Assembly: GCF_044458865.1 (NCBI RefSeq) | Contig: NZ_JBITIH010000022.1 | Span: forward strand, 66,727 to 130,726 | Length of the DNA: 64,000 nucleotides | Origin: Micromonospora_G sp044458865 | GTDB lineage: Bacteria; Actinomycetota; Actinomycetes; Mycobacteriales; Micromonosporaceae | Direction: 5' to 3' | Shown: positions 34,603 to 43,458 of the stretch, piece by piece | How the letters are laid out: each line of letters opens with the position of its first letter | How positions within the stretch are numbered: the stretch's first letter is position 1 | The notes under the pieces: generated by a model | Database searches by the model: none | Seen by the model: the letters and a program-made list of their open reading frames with translations, nothing else | Told to the model about the DNA's origin: nothing | Translations under genes and position numbers: made by a program

Positions 34603-36012
34603 ATGGCGTACGTCCTCGGGATCGACATCGGCGGCAGCCGCACCACCGCCGCCGTCACCCGGCTCTGGGACAACACCTGGAGCCCAGCCGAGGTCACCTG
34701 GCTCAGCCCGCACTCCCCCACCGTCCCCGCCGTGCTGCACCTCGGCGCCAACGGCGCACTCACCGTCGGTGACCCGGCCGAGGGCGGCACCCCGATCGAC
34801 CCCGGCCAGATCGCCCGGGAGTTCGTCGCCCGCGTCGGTGACCCCGTTCCGCTGCTCGTCGGTGGGGAGAGCTGCGCCGCGCCGACCCTCGCCGCCGGAC
34901 TCGTCGGCTGGGTGATCGACCAGGTCACCGTCCGCGAAGGCACGCCGCCCGACCGGACCGTGGTCAGCCACCCCGCCGGCTGGGGCAACCACCGCCGGAG
35001 CCTGCTGCACGCGGCCCTCTGGGAGATCGGACACGGCGACGTCACCCTGCTACCCGAGGCGGTCACCGCCGCGGAGAGCCACGTCGCGGCCGGCTTCACC
35101 GGACGTACCCTCGCCGTGCACACGCTGGGCGAACGGGGCTGCACCAGCACCGTGGTCGGTCGGGCCCGCACCGGCGGCTTCACCGTGCTCGGCACGGCCG
35201 GCGAGGGCGAGGCGTACGGCGGACCGGAACTCGACCTCGGCCGGGGGCTCGACGACCACGTCCGGGCCGAACTCGGCCGACAGCTCGGCCCCCGCCACCT
35301 CGACAACCCGCAGGTGCGGGCCGCGCTGCTCGACCTGCCCCGGGAGTGCGCGCGAGCCCGGGAACGACTCGCCGTGGCAACCGACACCGACGTACGCCTG
35401 CACCTGCCGAACGGGCCGATCCGGGTGCCGGTCACCCGGGACCTCTTCACCGAACTCGTCCGACCCGCCGTGCAACTGACCGTGGAAACCCTGGTCGAGA
35501 CGGTCCGGACCAGCGGACTGCCCACGGAACAGCTCGACGGTGTGCTCCTCGTCGGTGACTGGGCCCGTACCCCGCTCGTCGCCGAACTGGTCGAGGCGCA
35601 CTTTCCCGGCCTGGTCACGGTCGCCACCGAACCCGAATCCAGCGCCGCCACCGGAGCCGCGGTCGCCGCCGGACAGATCCTGCTGCCGACCCACCCGGCA
35701 CCCCGCGCCCCCGACCACCGCCCGAACCGGGACGACACCGCGCCCGGCCGACCGGGTCCCACCACGGCCCACCCCGACCCCGAGTGGACCCACACCGGCC
35801 CCACCGCCGGCCGACCCCCCGGCCGCGACCTGGTCCGGGCCGACCCCAGCCCCGAACCGCCGCCCCGCCCGCCGATCCGGATCACCCCGCTGAAACTGCC
35901 GAAACCCCGGGTCACGGGGCTGCGCGCCACCGGACGCGGCGAGCCGTCCGGCACCGGACGCGACCTGGCCGACCAGCACCCCGGCCGTAGTTCCTCGAGA
36001 GGACACCGTTGA
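34603..36012 (+). CDS. Hsp70-like (DnaK/actin-fold ATPase) protein with proline-rich tail
   Basis: A 469-residue protein. Residues 1-~360 form an Hsp70/actin-type nucleotide-binding domain: phosphate-1 motif GIDIGGSRTTAAV, VVSHPAGWG, LLPEAVTAAESHVAAG, and an adenosine-type VLLVGDWARTPLV. The canonical substrate-binding and lid domains are absent; instead residues ~365-469 are a Pro/Arg/Asp-rich, probably disordered tail. Such short Hsp70-family ATPases are common in actinomycetes and often linked with signalling proteins. ATG at 34603 follows AAAGGAAACAGG. It overlaps the LuxR gene by 4 bp. Confidence 0.85.
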   Translation: MAYVLGIDIGGSRTTAAVTRLWDNTWSPAEVTWLSPHSPTVPAVLHLGANGALTVGDPAEGGTPIDPGQIAREFVARVGDPVPLLVGGESCAAPTLAAGLVGWVIDQVTVREGTPPDRTVVSHPAGWGNHRRSLLHAALWEIGHGDVTLLPEAVTAAESHVAAGFTGRTLAVHTLGERGCTSTVVGRARTGGFTVLGTAGEGEAYGGPELDLGRGLDDHVRAELGRQLGPRHLDNPQVRAALLDLPRECARARERLAVATDTDVRLHLPNGPIRVPVTRDLFTELVRPAVQLTVETLVETVRTSGLPTEQLDGVLLVGDWARTPLVAELVEAHFPGLVTVATEPESSAATGAAVAAGQILLPTHPAPRAPDHRPNRDDTAPGRPGPTTAHPDPEWTHTGPTAGRPPGRDLVRADPSPEPPPRPPIRITPLKLPKPRVTGLRATGRGEPSGTGRDLADQHPGRSSSRGHR

Positions 36013-38588
36013 GTTCGCACACCGCCATCCGCCCGGAACTCGTGCTGGACGGAGCCGGTTCAGCACTGCTCGACGCGGTCGGCGACGCACCCCACGCCCC
36101 GATCACGGTCGCCGTCACCGCCCCCGGCGGCCACGGCAAGAGCGCCCTGCTGCACGAACTGGCCGAGATCTACCGGCGGACCGGGCAGCCGGTGGTCGAA
36201 GGCTGGCCGGCACAGGGACCGACCCCCGACCCCGACGCCGTACTGCTCGTCGACGACGCGCACCTGCTCGACCCCGACCGGCTGGCCGAACTGCGCCGCT
36301 GGCTGACCGCCGGTCCCGTCCGGGTCGCGCTCGCCCACCGACCATGGCCCCGGCCGGCCGCCCTGGTCGAGCTGACCGAACTGCTCTGCCGGGACCGGCC
36401 GACGCTGCTGCTCCCGCCCTACACCGAACATCGGACCGCGACCCGGCTCACCGACCTGTACGGCCAGGTGCCCGACGCCGCCCTGGTGAGCTTCGTACAC
36501 GCGCAGACCGGAGGCGTACCCCGCTTCGTCGAACGGCTGGCCGCCGAACTCCGCCCAGCCCCGGCACCGGTCAAAGGCGACGGGGGCGGGGCCGGTCACC
36601 GGCTGCCCCGGTCCGCCGTGGCGACCTTCGGAAACGACATCACCGACCTCACGACCGACGTACGACGCCTGCTGCTCGCCGTCGCGACCGGACTCTCCCT
36701 CCCCGTCGACCTGCTCGGCGCCCTGCTCGACCAGGACCCGGACGGGGTCGACGAGACACTCGCCGCAGCCCGAGCCACCGGCCTGCTCGGCCCGGACGAC
36801 CGGCTGCCCCCGATCGTCGAGCGGGCGGTCACCACACTCAGCCCGGCCAGCCAGCGGATCGCCGTCTGGCAGCGCCTGGCCGACCTGCAACGCGCCCGGG
36901 GTGGACCGGTCCTGCCCCTGGTCCGCGCCCTGCTCACCCCCGGCGTCGGCGGCGAGTGCGACCCCGCCACCATCGAGGCCGCTGCCGAGGAGGCGCTGAC
37001 CGAACAGCCGTTGGTCGCCGCCGACCTGTTCGCCGCCGCAGCGGCGGCCGGACGTCCGACCACCGGACGCCAGGCGTACGCGGCGGCGCTCGCCGGCGAC
37101 CTCGACTCGGCCCTACGGCTGGCCGACCGACTGGTCGGCGCCGACGACCCGAGCGACCGGCGGGACGGGGCGACGGTGGCCGCGACCGCCCTCGCCCACC
37201 GGGGCCAACTCGGTCGCGGGGCGGAGCTCTACCGCTGGTCCGACGCGCCGTCGTCGGCCGCGTTCGCGGCGATCGGCGCGATCGGGACCGGCGAGTCCGA
37301 GGCCGGGTCCCCGGGTCCCGTCAGCCCGGCCCCGGGTGGCCCCCCGACGCTACTCACCGGCGCGGCGCTGCTCACCGCCCGGGGCGTACGCGAAACCCTC
37401 ACCGGACCGCCGACCGCCGCGCTCTCCACCCTGGTGCAGGCCGCCGCGCTGCTGGAACCGGCCGGACGTACGGTGCTCCTGCCGGACAGCCCGGCCGCGC
37501 TCGCGGCACTGGTGGCACTGCACTGCGGCGAGTTGGAGATCGGTGAGCGGGTGCTCGACCGGGCCATCGCCGCCGGCCTGGGCGGTCCGCTGATGTCCCG
37601 CCGGCACCGGCTGCTCCAGGCGTGGATCCTGATGGTCCGGGGCCGGACCGCGATGGCGACCGAGGCGCTGCGACAGATCTCCGGCCCGCTCGAACCACGG
37701 GACCTGCTCTTCGCCAGTGCCCTGGAAATGGGCATCGCCCGACGCGACAGTGACCTGCCGGCGGTGCAACGCGCCTGGGGACAGGCACGCGAGGCCCTGG
37801 TACGCCACCCGGTGGACCTGTACAGCTTCCTCCCGCTGGGCGAGATCACGACGGCGGCGGCCCGGCTGGGTGAACTCAACCGGCTCGACCCGTACCTGCG
37901 GGAGGCGTACACGTTGCTCGACCGACTCGGCTCGCCGCCGCTCTGGGCGACCCCGTTGCGGTGGAACGGCCTACACGCGGCGATCATCGCGGAACTTCCC
38001 GGTACGGCCGACGAACACGTCGCGGCGCTCACCGCGAACGCGGGTCACAGCCGGTACGCTGCCGTGATGGCTGCCGCTGCCGAGAGCTGGGTGGAGGTGC
38101 TGCGTGGGACGGTCGATCCTGCCCGCGTCGAGGGAGCGGCACGTGGTCTGCACGATGCCGGACTGGGCTGGGACGGCGCGCGTCTGGCTGGCCAGGCGGC
38201 AATCCGGACGGCGGACCGGCGGGCGATGACGGCACTGCTCGACTGTGCCCGGATGTTGCAGGGCCGACCGACCGGAGCCAAGGGATCCGCCTCGGCCGGC
38301 GGCTCGACGGCCGGCGTCGCGGACGCCGTCACCGCACCGATCGAGAGCCGACTCAGCGACCGCGAGCAGGAGGTGGCCGACCTGGTGTTGGCCGGCCTGA
38401 CCTACAAGCAGATCGGCGACAGGCTTTTCATCTCAGCCAAGACCGTCGAACACCATGTGGCCCGGATGCGCCAGCGCCTCAACTGCGCCAACCGCAGCGA
38501 GCTGCTCAACCGACTCCGGATGCTGGCCGCCGATAGGGCCGGCGACGGGTCGGCAACCCCACCCTGGCCGAAACGACCGATCCCCTGA
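36009..38588 (+). CDS. ATPase-LuxR transcriptional regulator
   Basis: An 859-residue LAL-type regulator. Walker A is APGGHGKS (38-45), Walker B is AVLLVDDAH, and a long TPR-like helical middle follows. The C-terminal LuxR helix-turn-helix reads LSDREQEVADLVLAGLTYKQ, then SAKTVEHHVARMRQRL. It begins with a TTG that overlaps the Hsp70-like stop (TTGA). It is a good candidate for the regulator of both its own operon and the divergent IniB/dynamin operon; this is inferred from position, not from a recognised binding site. Confidence 0.9.
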   Translation: MSSHTAIRPELVLDGAGSALLDAVGDAPHAPITVAVTAPGGHGKSALLHELAEIYRRTGQPVVEGWPAQGPTPDPDAVLLVDDAHLLDPDRLAELRRWLTAGPVRVALAHRPWPRPAALVELTELLCRDRPTLLLPPYTEHRTATRLTDLYGQVPDAALVSFVHAQTGGVPRFVERLAAELRPAPAPVKGDGGGAGHRLPRSAVATFGNDITDLTTDVRRLLLAVATGLSLPVDLLGALLDQDPDGVDETLAAARATGLLGPDDRLPPIVERAVTTLSPASQRIAVWQRLADLQRARGGPVLPLVRALLTPGVGGECDPATIEAAAEEALTEQPLVAADLFAAAAAAGRPTTGRQAYAAALAGDLDSALRLADRLVGADDPSDRRDGATVAATALAHRGQLGRGAELYRWSDAPSSAAFAAIGAIGTGESEAGSPGPVSPAPGGPPTLLTGAALLTARGVRETLTGPPTAALSTLVQAAALLEPAGRTVLLPDSPAALAALVALHCGELEIGERVLDRAIAAGLGGPLMSRRHRLLQAWILMVRGRTAMATEALRQISGPLEPRDLLFASALEMGIARRDSDLPAVQRAWGQAREALVRHPVDLYSFLPLGEITTAAARLGELNRLDPYLREAYTLLDRLGSPPLWATPLRWNGLHAAIIAELPGTADEHVAALTANAGHSRYAAVMAAAAESWVEVLRGTVDPARVEGAARGLHDAGLGWDGARLAGQAAIRTADRRAMTALLDCARMLQGRPTGAKGSASAGGSTAGVADAVTAPIESRLSDREQEVADLVLAGLTYKQIGDRLFISAKTVEHHVARMRQRLNCANRSELLNRLRMLAADRAGDGSATPPWPKRPIP

Positions 38589-38651
38589 GCGACCCGACGT
38601 ACGGACGACAGAAAACCGATGCCGGTGACGGCAGTGAGAGGACAACGACGA

Positions 38652-39074
38652 GTGCTTTCCCCGATGGTCTCGACCGACAACCTGACCCGGCTCCTGGACG
38701 ACCTGGTCACCCGGGTCGACGGGGCGGATTTGGCGATGGTGCTCTCCCCCGACGGCCTACCGCTCGCCGCCTCCCACCAGGTCGACGACGAACTCGGTGA
38801 CCAGGTCGCGAGCGTGACGGCCGGGCTGCACGCGCTCGCCGTGGCGACCGGGCGGCAGACCGAGACCGGAACCGTGCGGCAGATCATCGTGCAGATGCGG
38901 CGGGCGTACCTGTTCATCGCCACGACTCGCGGTGGCGCCATCCTCACCGTACGGTTCGACGGTGAGGTGGAGGTCGGCGACGTCGCGTACGAGGTGGCGC
39001 TCTTCGCCGGGCAGGCACATCACCACCTGCCGGTCTACCTCGAACCCGCGCCGCCGCACCCAGCCGCAGGGTGA
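38652..39074 (+). CDS. Roadblock/LC7-domain protein
   Basis: A 140-residue protein of the Roadblock/LC7 fold: DLVTRVDGADLAMVLSPDGLPLA, VASVTAGLHALAVATG and AYLFIATTRGGAILTVRF. Roadblock proteins bind and regulate small GTPases such as MglA, and in actinomycetes often occur with conserved GTPase/kinase sets. Here the dynamin pair lies across the divergent region. GTG at 38652 has GAGAGG about 10 bases upstream; an ATG 33 bases earlier is also in frame. The stop overlaps the next GTG start. Confidence 0.85.
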   Translation: MLSPMVSTDNLTRLLDDLVTRVDGADLAMVLSPDGLPLAASHQVDDELGDQVASVTAGLHALAVATGRQTETGTVRQIIVQMRRAYLFIATTRGGAILTVRFDGEVEVGDVAYEVALFAGQAHHHLPVYLEPAPPHPAAG

Positions 39075-39973
39075 ACTGGGGATCCGAAGATCGAGATGGG
39101 GTACGGACCGTGAATCCGGACGAGCAGACCGGTGACCTTCGACTCGGGTCGCCGGACCGTCCACCAGGTGGTGTCGAGACACGACTCACCGAACCGCCGC
39201 AGCCGGTCCGGAAAGGTCCACCCCGGACCGTGGCGGTGGCGATCCTCGACACCGTGCTCGACGCGGCGGCGGCCGTGCGTCACCTGTTCACCCCTGCGGC
39301 CGACCGCACCGGCGAGGCGGCCCGGAAGGCACCGGGTTCACCGCTCGGGCGCTGGCCGATCGGGGTGGGCTTCGTCGCCGGGGCGGCGGCGGTGCTCGGC
39401 GCCCTGGTGCTGCTCATCGCGCTCGTCCTCCGTACGCCGGAACGGGCGACGCCGTTGCACGTGGCACCCCCGGCCGAGCAGGGTGTGGGCGGCACCGCCG
39501 GCCCCGGAACCCCCGGCAGCGACGCGAGCCCGGCGGCGGTACGGACCGGGCAGCCCGAGGCGCAGCCGGCACCACCCGTGCCGCCGGCCGGTGCGGACAC
39601 GCCGGGCGCTCCGGCGTCCGGCGCCACACCCATCGCACCACCACCGGCGGTTCCGCTGACCGCGAGCTACACGATCGAGGATCCGGCCCTGCTCGGCTAC
39701 CGGATGACGGTGACCGTCGACAATCCGGGGCGTGCCCCGGTGGCCCGGTGGACGGTCACGATCACCCTGCCCCGGGCACCGATGAGCGTGCGCGACGTGA
39801 CCGGCGCCGAGGCCACGCAGGCGGGCACCACCTGGACCTTCGTGCCGACCGCCGACGCCGGGCCGACGCCGGCCGGTGGTTCGGTCAGCTTCCAGTTCCG
39901 GGTCGACGGTGTCGGCCTGGACTCCGCCCCCACCGCGTGCACCATCGACACCCGCCCCTGCGCCACACCCTGA
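39071..39973 (+). CDS. Membrane-anchored protein with C-terminal CBM2-like domain
   Basis: A 300-residue protein. An N-terminal cytoplasmic region (~1-95) is followed by one transmembrane helix (GVGFVAGAAAVLGALVLLIA, ~98-120), a Pro/Ala/Gly-rich extracellular linker (~125-200) and a C-terminal beta domain with SYTIEDPALLGYRMTVTVDN, WTVTITLPRAP and a Cys pair near the end, the plan of carbohydrate-binding CBM2-like modules. It probably touches a cell-wall or other polysaccharide outside. GTG at 39071 overlaps the Roadblock stop (GTGA); a GTG at 39111 is also possible. It ends the Hsp70-LuxR-Roadblock operon. Confidence 0.75.
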   Translation: MNWGSEDRDGVRTVNPDEQTGDLRLGSPDRPPGGVETRLTEPPQPVRKGPPRTVAVAILDTVLDAAAAVRHLFTPAADRTGEAARKAPGSPLGRWPIGVGFVAGAAAVLGALVLLIALVLRTPERATPLHVAPPAEQGVGGTAGPGTPGSDASPAAVRTGQPEAQPAPPVPPAGADTPGAPASGATPIAPPPAVPLTASYTIEDPALLGYRMTVTVDNPGRAPVARWTVTITLPRAPMSVRDVTGAEATQAGTTWTFVPTADAGPTPAGGSVSFQFRVDGVGLDSAPTACTIDTRPCATP

Positions 39974-40067
39974 CGCGCCCGGTCGTCCGCGAGCTCGCCG
40001 CCGTCACCTGACCGCGCGGCCGATTGGCGGTGTACGGACGCGTGGGGTCATGCCTAGAGTGCGGGAC

Positions 40068-40835
40068 ATGGCCGAGCCGTCCTCGCCCTCGTCCGATTCC
40101 CCCGTACACGTGCCGATGATGTCGACCGCATACGCCGAACGTGTCCGTGAGTGGCACGAGAGCGCGTACGCGCAGGCGCGGGCCGAGGCGGGCTCCTCGT
40201 CTGGGCCGGGCCAGACATTCGACTATCTCGGCCGGACGCTGGTCGTCCCGCCACAGGTGCAACCGATCACCGGCGTGTCCCACCTGCTCGGTGAGGCGGT
40301 GCTGGCCGAGGTGCGCGACACCGATCGGGTGCTGGACATGGGGACCGGCAGCGGGGTCAACGCCATCCTGGCGGCGTCGCGGTCGACCCGGGTGGTGGCG
40401 GTCGACATCAATCCGTACGCGGTCCAGGCGGCCACCCGCAACGCCGAGCGGAACGGGGTGGCCGACCGGGTCGAGGTGCGCCGCAGTGACGTCTTCAGCG
40501 CCGTCGATGGCGCCGTCGATGGCGCCTTCGACCTGATCGTCTTCGATCCGCCGTTCCGCTGGTTCGCCCCGCGCGACGAACTTGATGCCGCCAGTACGGA
40601 CGAGAACTACCGGGCGATGACCACGTTCTTCCGAGCGGCTGGGCGGCACCTGGCGCCCAACGGCCGGATGCTCATCTTCTTCGGCAGCTCCGGCGACCTG
40701 GCCTACCTGCGCCACCTGATCGACGAGACGGGGTTCACCGCCACCGAGATAGCCCGCCGGTCCCTGCTCAAGGACGGGTGGCAGGTCGCCTACTCCACCT
40801 TCCGCGTCGTCGCGCGGGACAGGTGGTCTTCCTAG
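40068..40835 (+). CDS. Class I SAM-dependent methyltransferase, HemK/RsmC-like
   Basis: A 255-residue methyltransferase. Motif I is VLDMGTGSGVNAILAA, then VVAVDINPYAVQAATRNAER, and motif IV is DLIVFDPPFRW, a DPPF variant of the NPPY-type sequence used on amino groups of proteins or nucleic acids. Substrate unknown. ATG at 40068 is chosen as the residues before it lack family similarity. A 12-bp tandem duplication encodes AVDGAVDG inside the fold. Its stop overlaps the stop of the convergent VOC gene (ctag). Confidence 0.85.
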   Translation: MAEPSSPSSDSPVHVPMMSTAYAERVREWHESAYAQARAEAGSSSGPGQTFDYLGRTLVVPPQVQPITGVSHLLGEAVLAEVRDTDRVLDMGTGSGVNAILAASRSTRVVAVDINPYAVQAATRNAERNGVADRVEVRRSDVFSAVDGAVDGAFDLIVFDPPFRWFAPRDELDAASTDENYRAMTTFFRAAGRHLAPNGRMLIFFGSSGDLAYLRHLIDETGFTATEIARRSLLKDGWQVAYSTFRVVARDRWSS

Positions 40836-41296
40836 ATCGGTGCGGGGGCGGGGCGCGGGGCGCGGCCGATCGTCTCCAGGATCCCGGTCCCCTGGCCCAC
40901 CTCGATCAGGTAGCCGTCCGGGTCGCGCAGGTAGCAGCGGATCTCGACGCCATGGTCCTTCGGCTCGGTGAGGAACTCGCCGCCGCGTGACCTCCACTGG
41001 TCGTACACGGCGTGGACGTCGTTGACCCGGATGTTCATCGCACAGCTCAGGATCTGCGAGTCAGCCGGCGCCTGGGCACGTACGGTCGGCTTGTCGTCGG
41101 TCGGCCCGCCCTCCGTATTGATCACGATGTAGCTGTTACGGAAGCGCAGGATGCACGGCTCACGTTCCCGGATGCAGGTCGCGCCGAGGACCCGCTCGTA
41201 GAACTCCCGCGACCTGTCGACGTCCCGGACAATCAGCAGGGTGGTGAGCACGGCCCCGCCCTCGGGCTCGAAATAGTCGGGTACGACCTGCGCCAT
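40832..41296 (-). CDS. VOC-family (glyoxalase/bleomycin-resistance-like) protein
   Basis: A 154-residue vicinal-oxygen-chelate protein. Two beta-alpha-beta-beta-beta halves are visible: LTTLLIVRDVDRSREFYERV ... SYIVINTEGG and MNIRVNDVHAVYDQWRSRGG ... CYLRDPDGYLIEVGQG. The C-terminal Glu of YLIEVGQ fits a metal ligand. Substrate cannot be deduced; families include dioxygenases, glyoxalases and resistance proteins. ATG at 41296. Its stop overlaps the methyltransferase stop by 2-4 bases. Confidence 0.88.
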   Translation of the reverse strand: MAQVVPDYFEPEGGAVLTTLLIVRDVDRSREFYERVLGATCIREREPCILRFRNSYIVINTEGGPTDDKPTVRAQAPADSQILSCAMNIRVNDVHAVYDQWRSRGGEFLTEPKDHGVEIRCYLRDPDGYLIEVGQGTGILETIGRAPRPAPAPI

Positions 41297-41333
41297 CGCT
41301 GCACTCCTCGGGCTCGGCCGGCTCGGCGGCAAT

Positions 41334-41381
41334 TTCCCCCTGGGTCGACTCCTCCCGTTCCCCCTGGGTCGGCTCCTCCCG
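41334..41381. repeat. 24-bp tandem duplication upstream of the VOC gene
   Basis: Two adjacent copies of a 24-bp unit (ttccccctgggtcg(a/g)ctcct cccg) at 41334-41357 and 41358-41381 with one mismatch. It lies in the promoter region of the VOC gene at 40832-41296. Confidence 0.75.
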
Positions 41382-41441
41382 GATCCCCGATCGGCGAAAA
41401 CTAAACCCTGTTTCACGGGGCAGCCCTCCCGCCCCACGGAC

Positions 41442-41495
41442 GTTAGGAAGGGCCCCTTCCTATACAAAAAGCGATAACAAGGGCCCCTTCCTTAC
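41442..41495. repeat. 54-bp double-palindrome repeat, copy 2
   Basis: Arms gttaggaaggg...ccttcct and aagggccccttccttac around atacaaaaagcgataac. Lies between the VOC gene start and the small frame at 41602. Confidence 0.92.
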
Positions 41496-41601
41496 GTTGG
41501 TGGGGTTCGTACAACCCGCCCGACGAGCGTCGTCGTCCGATCGGCGTGTACCGCTCAGGGCTGCGGGTACACCGCCCGACGTGGCCACCGGGGAGGCGAT
41601 C

Positions 41602-41733
41602 ATGAACGGCGAGCGGGTGCCCGATGGGTACTCGCAACAGAGGGCACCGGTCGGTGGAACCCCCACCGACCGGCTGCCGCACTTCGTCGAAGCTCCCCCG
41701 CTGACGCCGCACCCCGCCGCCGCACCCCGCTGA
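41602..41733 (+). CDS. Possible small protein (43 aa)
   Basis: A short frame starting MNGERVPDGYSQQRAPVGG and ending in a proline-rich tail. The only strong evidence is a near-perfect ribosome site, GGGGAGG, five bases before the ATG. No family, signal or membrane segment. It converges on the methyltransferase gene at 41759. Confidence 0.35.
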   Translation: MNGERVPDGYSQQRAPVGGTPTDRLPHFVEAPPLTPHPAAAPR

Positions 41734-41758
41734 CACCGCACCCCGGTGGAGGGCCGGG

Positions 41759-42400
41759 TTACGCCGGCTTGTGCGCCAGCAGGTGGGCCTGCGGCACCTT
41801 CTCGCGCTCGTCCGGCGCCCGCACGAGCTGAGCATCCACCACAAAACCGGCCCGCTCCAGCAACTCGGTGATCCGCTCCGGCAACAGCCGGTGGAAGGTG
41901 AGCGAGAACGTGTGGCCGAACCCCTCCGTACGGTGCAACGACTCGTCGCCAACCTGGAAGGCGAGCAGCAGCCGGCCGCCGGGAGCGAGCACCCGCCGGA
42001 ACTCGGCGAACACCTCCGGCAGCAGCGCCGGCGGAATGTGGATGATCGAATACCAGGCCACCAGCCCGGCGAGCGCACCGTCCGCCCGGTCCAGCGCGGT
42101 CATCGAGCCCTCTTCGAAACGCAACCCGGGGTACGTCCGACGGGCCAGCGCGACCATCTCCGGCGACAGGTCCACACCGGAGACGTCCAGCCCCTGCTTC
42201 GCCAGGTACGCGGCCACCCGACCGGGTCCGGAGCCGACCTCGACCACCGGACCCGCACCACCAACCATCTCGGCGAACGCGGTGAGCGTTGACCGGTCCA
42301 GCGGCTTCGCCTCCAGTTCGGCCGCGAACAGTTGGGCGTACGGGACGGCAATGGTGTCGTAGCCGGCCCGGGCGCTCGTCAGGAAGGATCCCTCGGTCAT
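41759..42400 (-). CDS. Class I SAM-dependent methyltransferase
   Basis: A 213-residue Methyltransf_11/25-type enzyme: motif I VVEVGSGPGRVAAYLA, then SGVDLSPEMVALARR, a GLVAWYSIIHIPP motif IV region, and FRRVLAPGGRLLLAF motif V/VI. Substrate unknown; small molecule methylation is usual for the family. ATG at 42400 begins at the family N-terminus (YDTIAVPYAQLF). It is downstream of the broken VOC gene on the same strand. Confidence 0.85.
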   Translation of the reverse strand: MTEGSFLTSARAGYDTIAVPYAQLFAAELEAKPLDRSTLTAFAEMVGGAGPVVEVGSGPGRVAAYLAKQGLDVSGVDLSPEMVALARRTYPGLRFEEGSMTALDRADGALAGLVAWYSIIHIPPALLPEVFAEFRRVLAPGGRLLLAFQVGDESLHRTEGFGHTFSLTFHRLLPERITELLERAGFVVDAQLVRAPDEREKVPQAHLLAHKPA

Positions 42401-42569
42401 GGTCGACGAGACTAGGACATGTCCAGCGGCGTCGGAGGGACGACGAACCGGTCGACGACACCGACCTTCAACAGATCCGTTGGTGCCGGTAGCCGTGCAC
42501 ATCGGTGCGGCACCGCAACTTTCCTCCATCGTGGACGCGGTCGGTCCGCACGGTGGGTCAGGAACTGGA

Positions 42570-42865
42570 CCACGATCGGGTGGAGAGCACCTGCCGGTAG
42601 CCGTCGGGTCCTCGACCGTGACACCCCACCGGTCCCAGTAGGCCCCTGCGACACCCGCCGGCCACCGGCCCGCTCCACCCGGGCCACCAGTGTCTCGTCG
42701 ACCGGCCCGGCCAGATAGAGCACCAACGGGTCCTCGGCGGGCGGTGCGGGCGGCATCGTGAGGTTCGCCCCGCCGACCAACTCCAGGTGCCATGACGCGT
42801 CCCGCCAGCCGAGTATCAACACGTCGTGCGTTCTGCTTCCGGTGGCGCCCAGCGTGCAATCTCCA
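42570..42865 (-). pseudogene. Broken VOC-family gene with frameshifts
   Basis: Pieces of one VOC/glyoxalase-like protein are in three frames. From about 42865 downwards one frame gives THDVLILGWRDASWHLELVG and then LVARVERAGGRRV. At about 42650 the continuation YWDRWGVTVEDP lies in a second frame. The end GYRQVLSTRSW (about 42610-42570) lies in a third frame; a missing G in the expected DPDGY codons explains the last shift. No start codon region with a ribosome site is intact. The family link rests on the familiar WDRWGVTVEDPDGYR ending. Confidence 0.7.
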
Positions 42866-42890
42866 CCCGACGTGAGGTCAACCCACAGGC

Positions 42891-42944
42891 GTTAGGAAGG
42901 GCCCCTTCCTATACAAAAAGCGATAACAAGGGGCCCTTCCTTAC
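42891..42944. repeat. 54-bp double-palindrome repeat, copy 3
   Basis: Same sequence as copy 2 apart from one or two bases (aacaaggggcccttcc arm). Lies 33 bases before the ATG of the GNAT gene and next to the broken VOC gene. Confidence 0.92.
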
Positions 42945-42976
42945 ATCCGCAGCCACCGTCGGGCGAAAATCGGATC

Positions 42977-43441
42977 ATGCGGCTGACCGTGCGACAGGCA
43001 ACGATGCAGGACGCGCCGGCACTGGCCCGGCTGAACTGGCGCTGGCGGGTCGAGGAACGCGGCCAACCCGGCCCGGACCGGGCCAGCTTCCTGGACTTCT
43101 TCAGCACCTGGATGGCCGACCACCGCAGCACCCACCTGGCGTTCGTCGCGGAGGTCGAGGACCGGTTGGCCGGCATGGCCTGGCTGATGTTGGCGTCGCG
43201 GGTGCCCACCCCGACCCGGATGGACCGGCGCACCGGTGACATCCAGTCGGTGTACGTCGTGCCGGAGCTGCGTGGAGACGGGATCGGTGCGGCGCTGCTC
43301 GACGCCGTACTGACGCAGGCGCGCGACCGTGAGTTGGAACACGTCACGGTGCACTCCGGTGAGCGGGCCGTCTCGCTCTATCTCCGCTCCGGCTTCCGCG
43401 ACGGGCAGCGCTGGTTCCAGTGGCGCCCGTCCATCGACTGA
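42977..43441 (+). CDS. GNAT-family N-acetyltransferase
   Basis: A 154-residue acetyltransferase. It has LTVRQATMQDAPALARLNWR at the N-terminus, the acetyl-CoA motif A in SVYVVPELRGDGIGAALL (Q/RxxGxG/A type), and motif B in VTVHSGERAVSLYLRSGF. Substrate cannot be deduced. ATG at 42977; the ribosome site is weak because repeat copy 3 fills the upstream region. Confidence 0.9.
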   Translation: MRLTVRQATMQDAPALARLNWRWRVEERGQPGPDRASFLDFFSTWMADHRSTHLAFVAEVEDRLAGMAWLMLASRVPTPTRMDRRTGDIQSVYVVPELRGDGIGAALLDAVLTQARDRELEHVTVHSGERAVSLYLRSGFRDGQRWFQWRPSID

Positions 43442-43458
43442 CCCCGGTCGAGCCTGTT

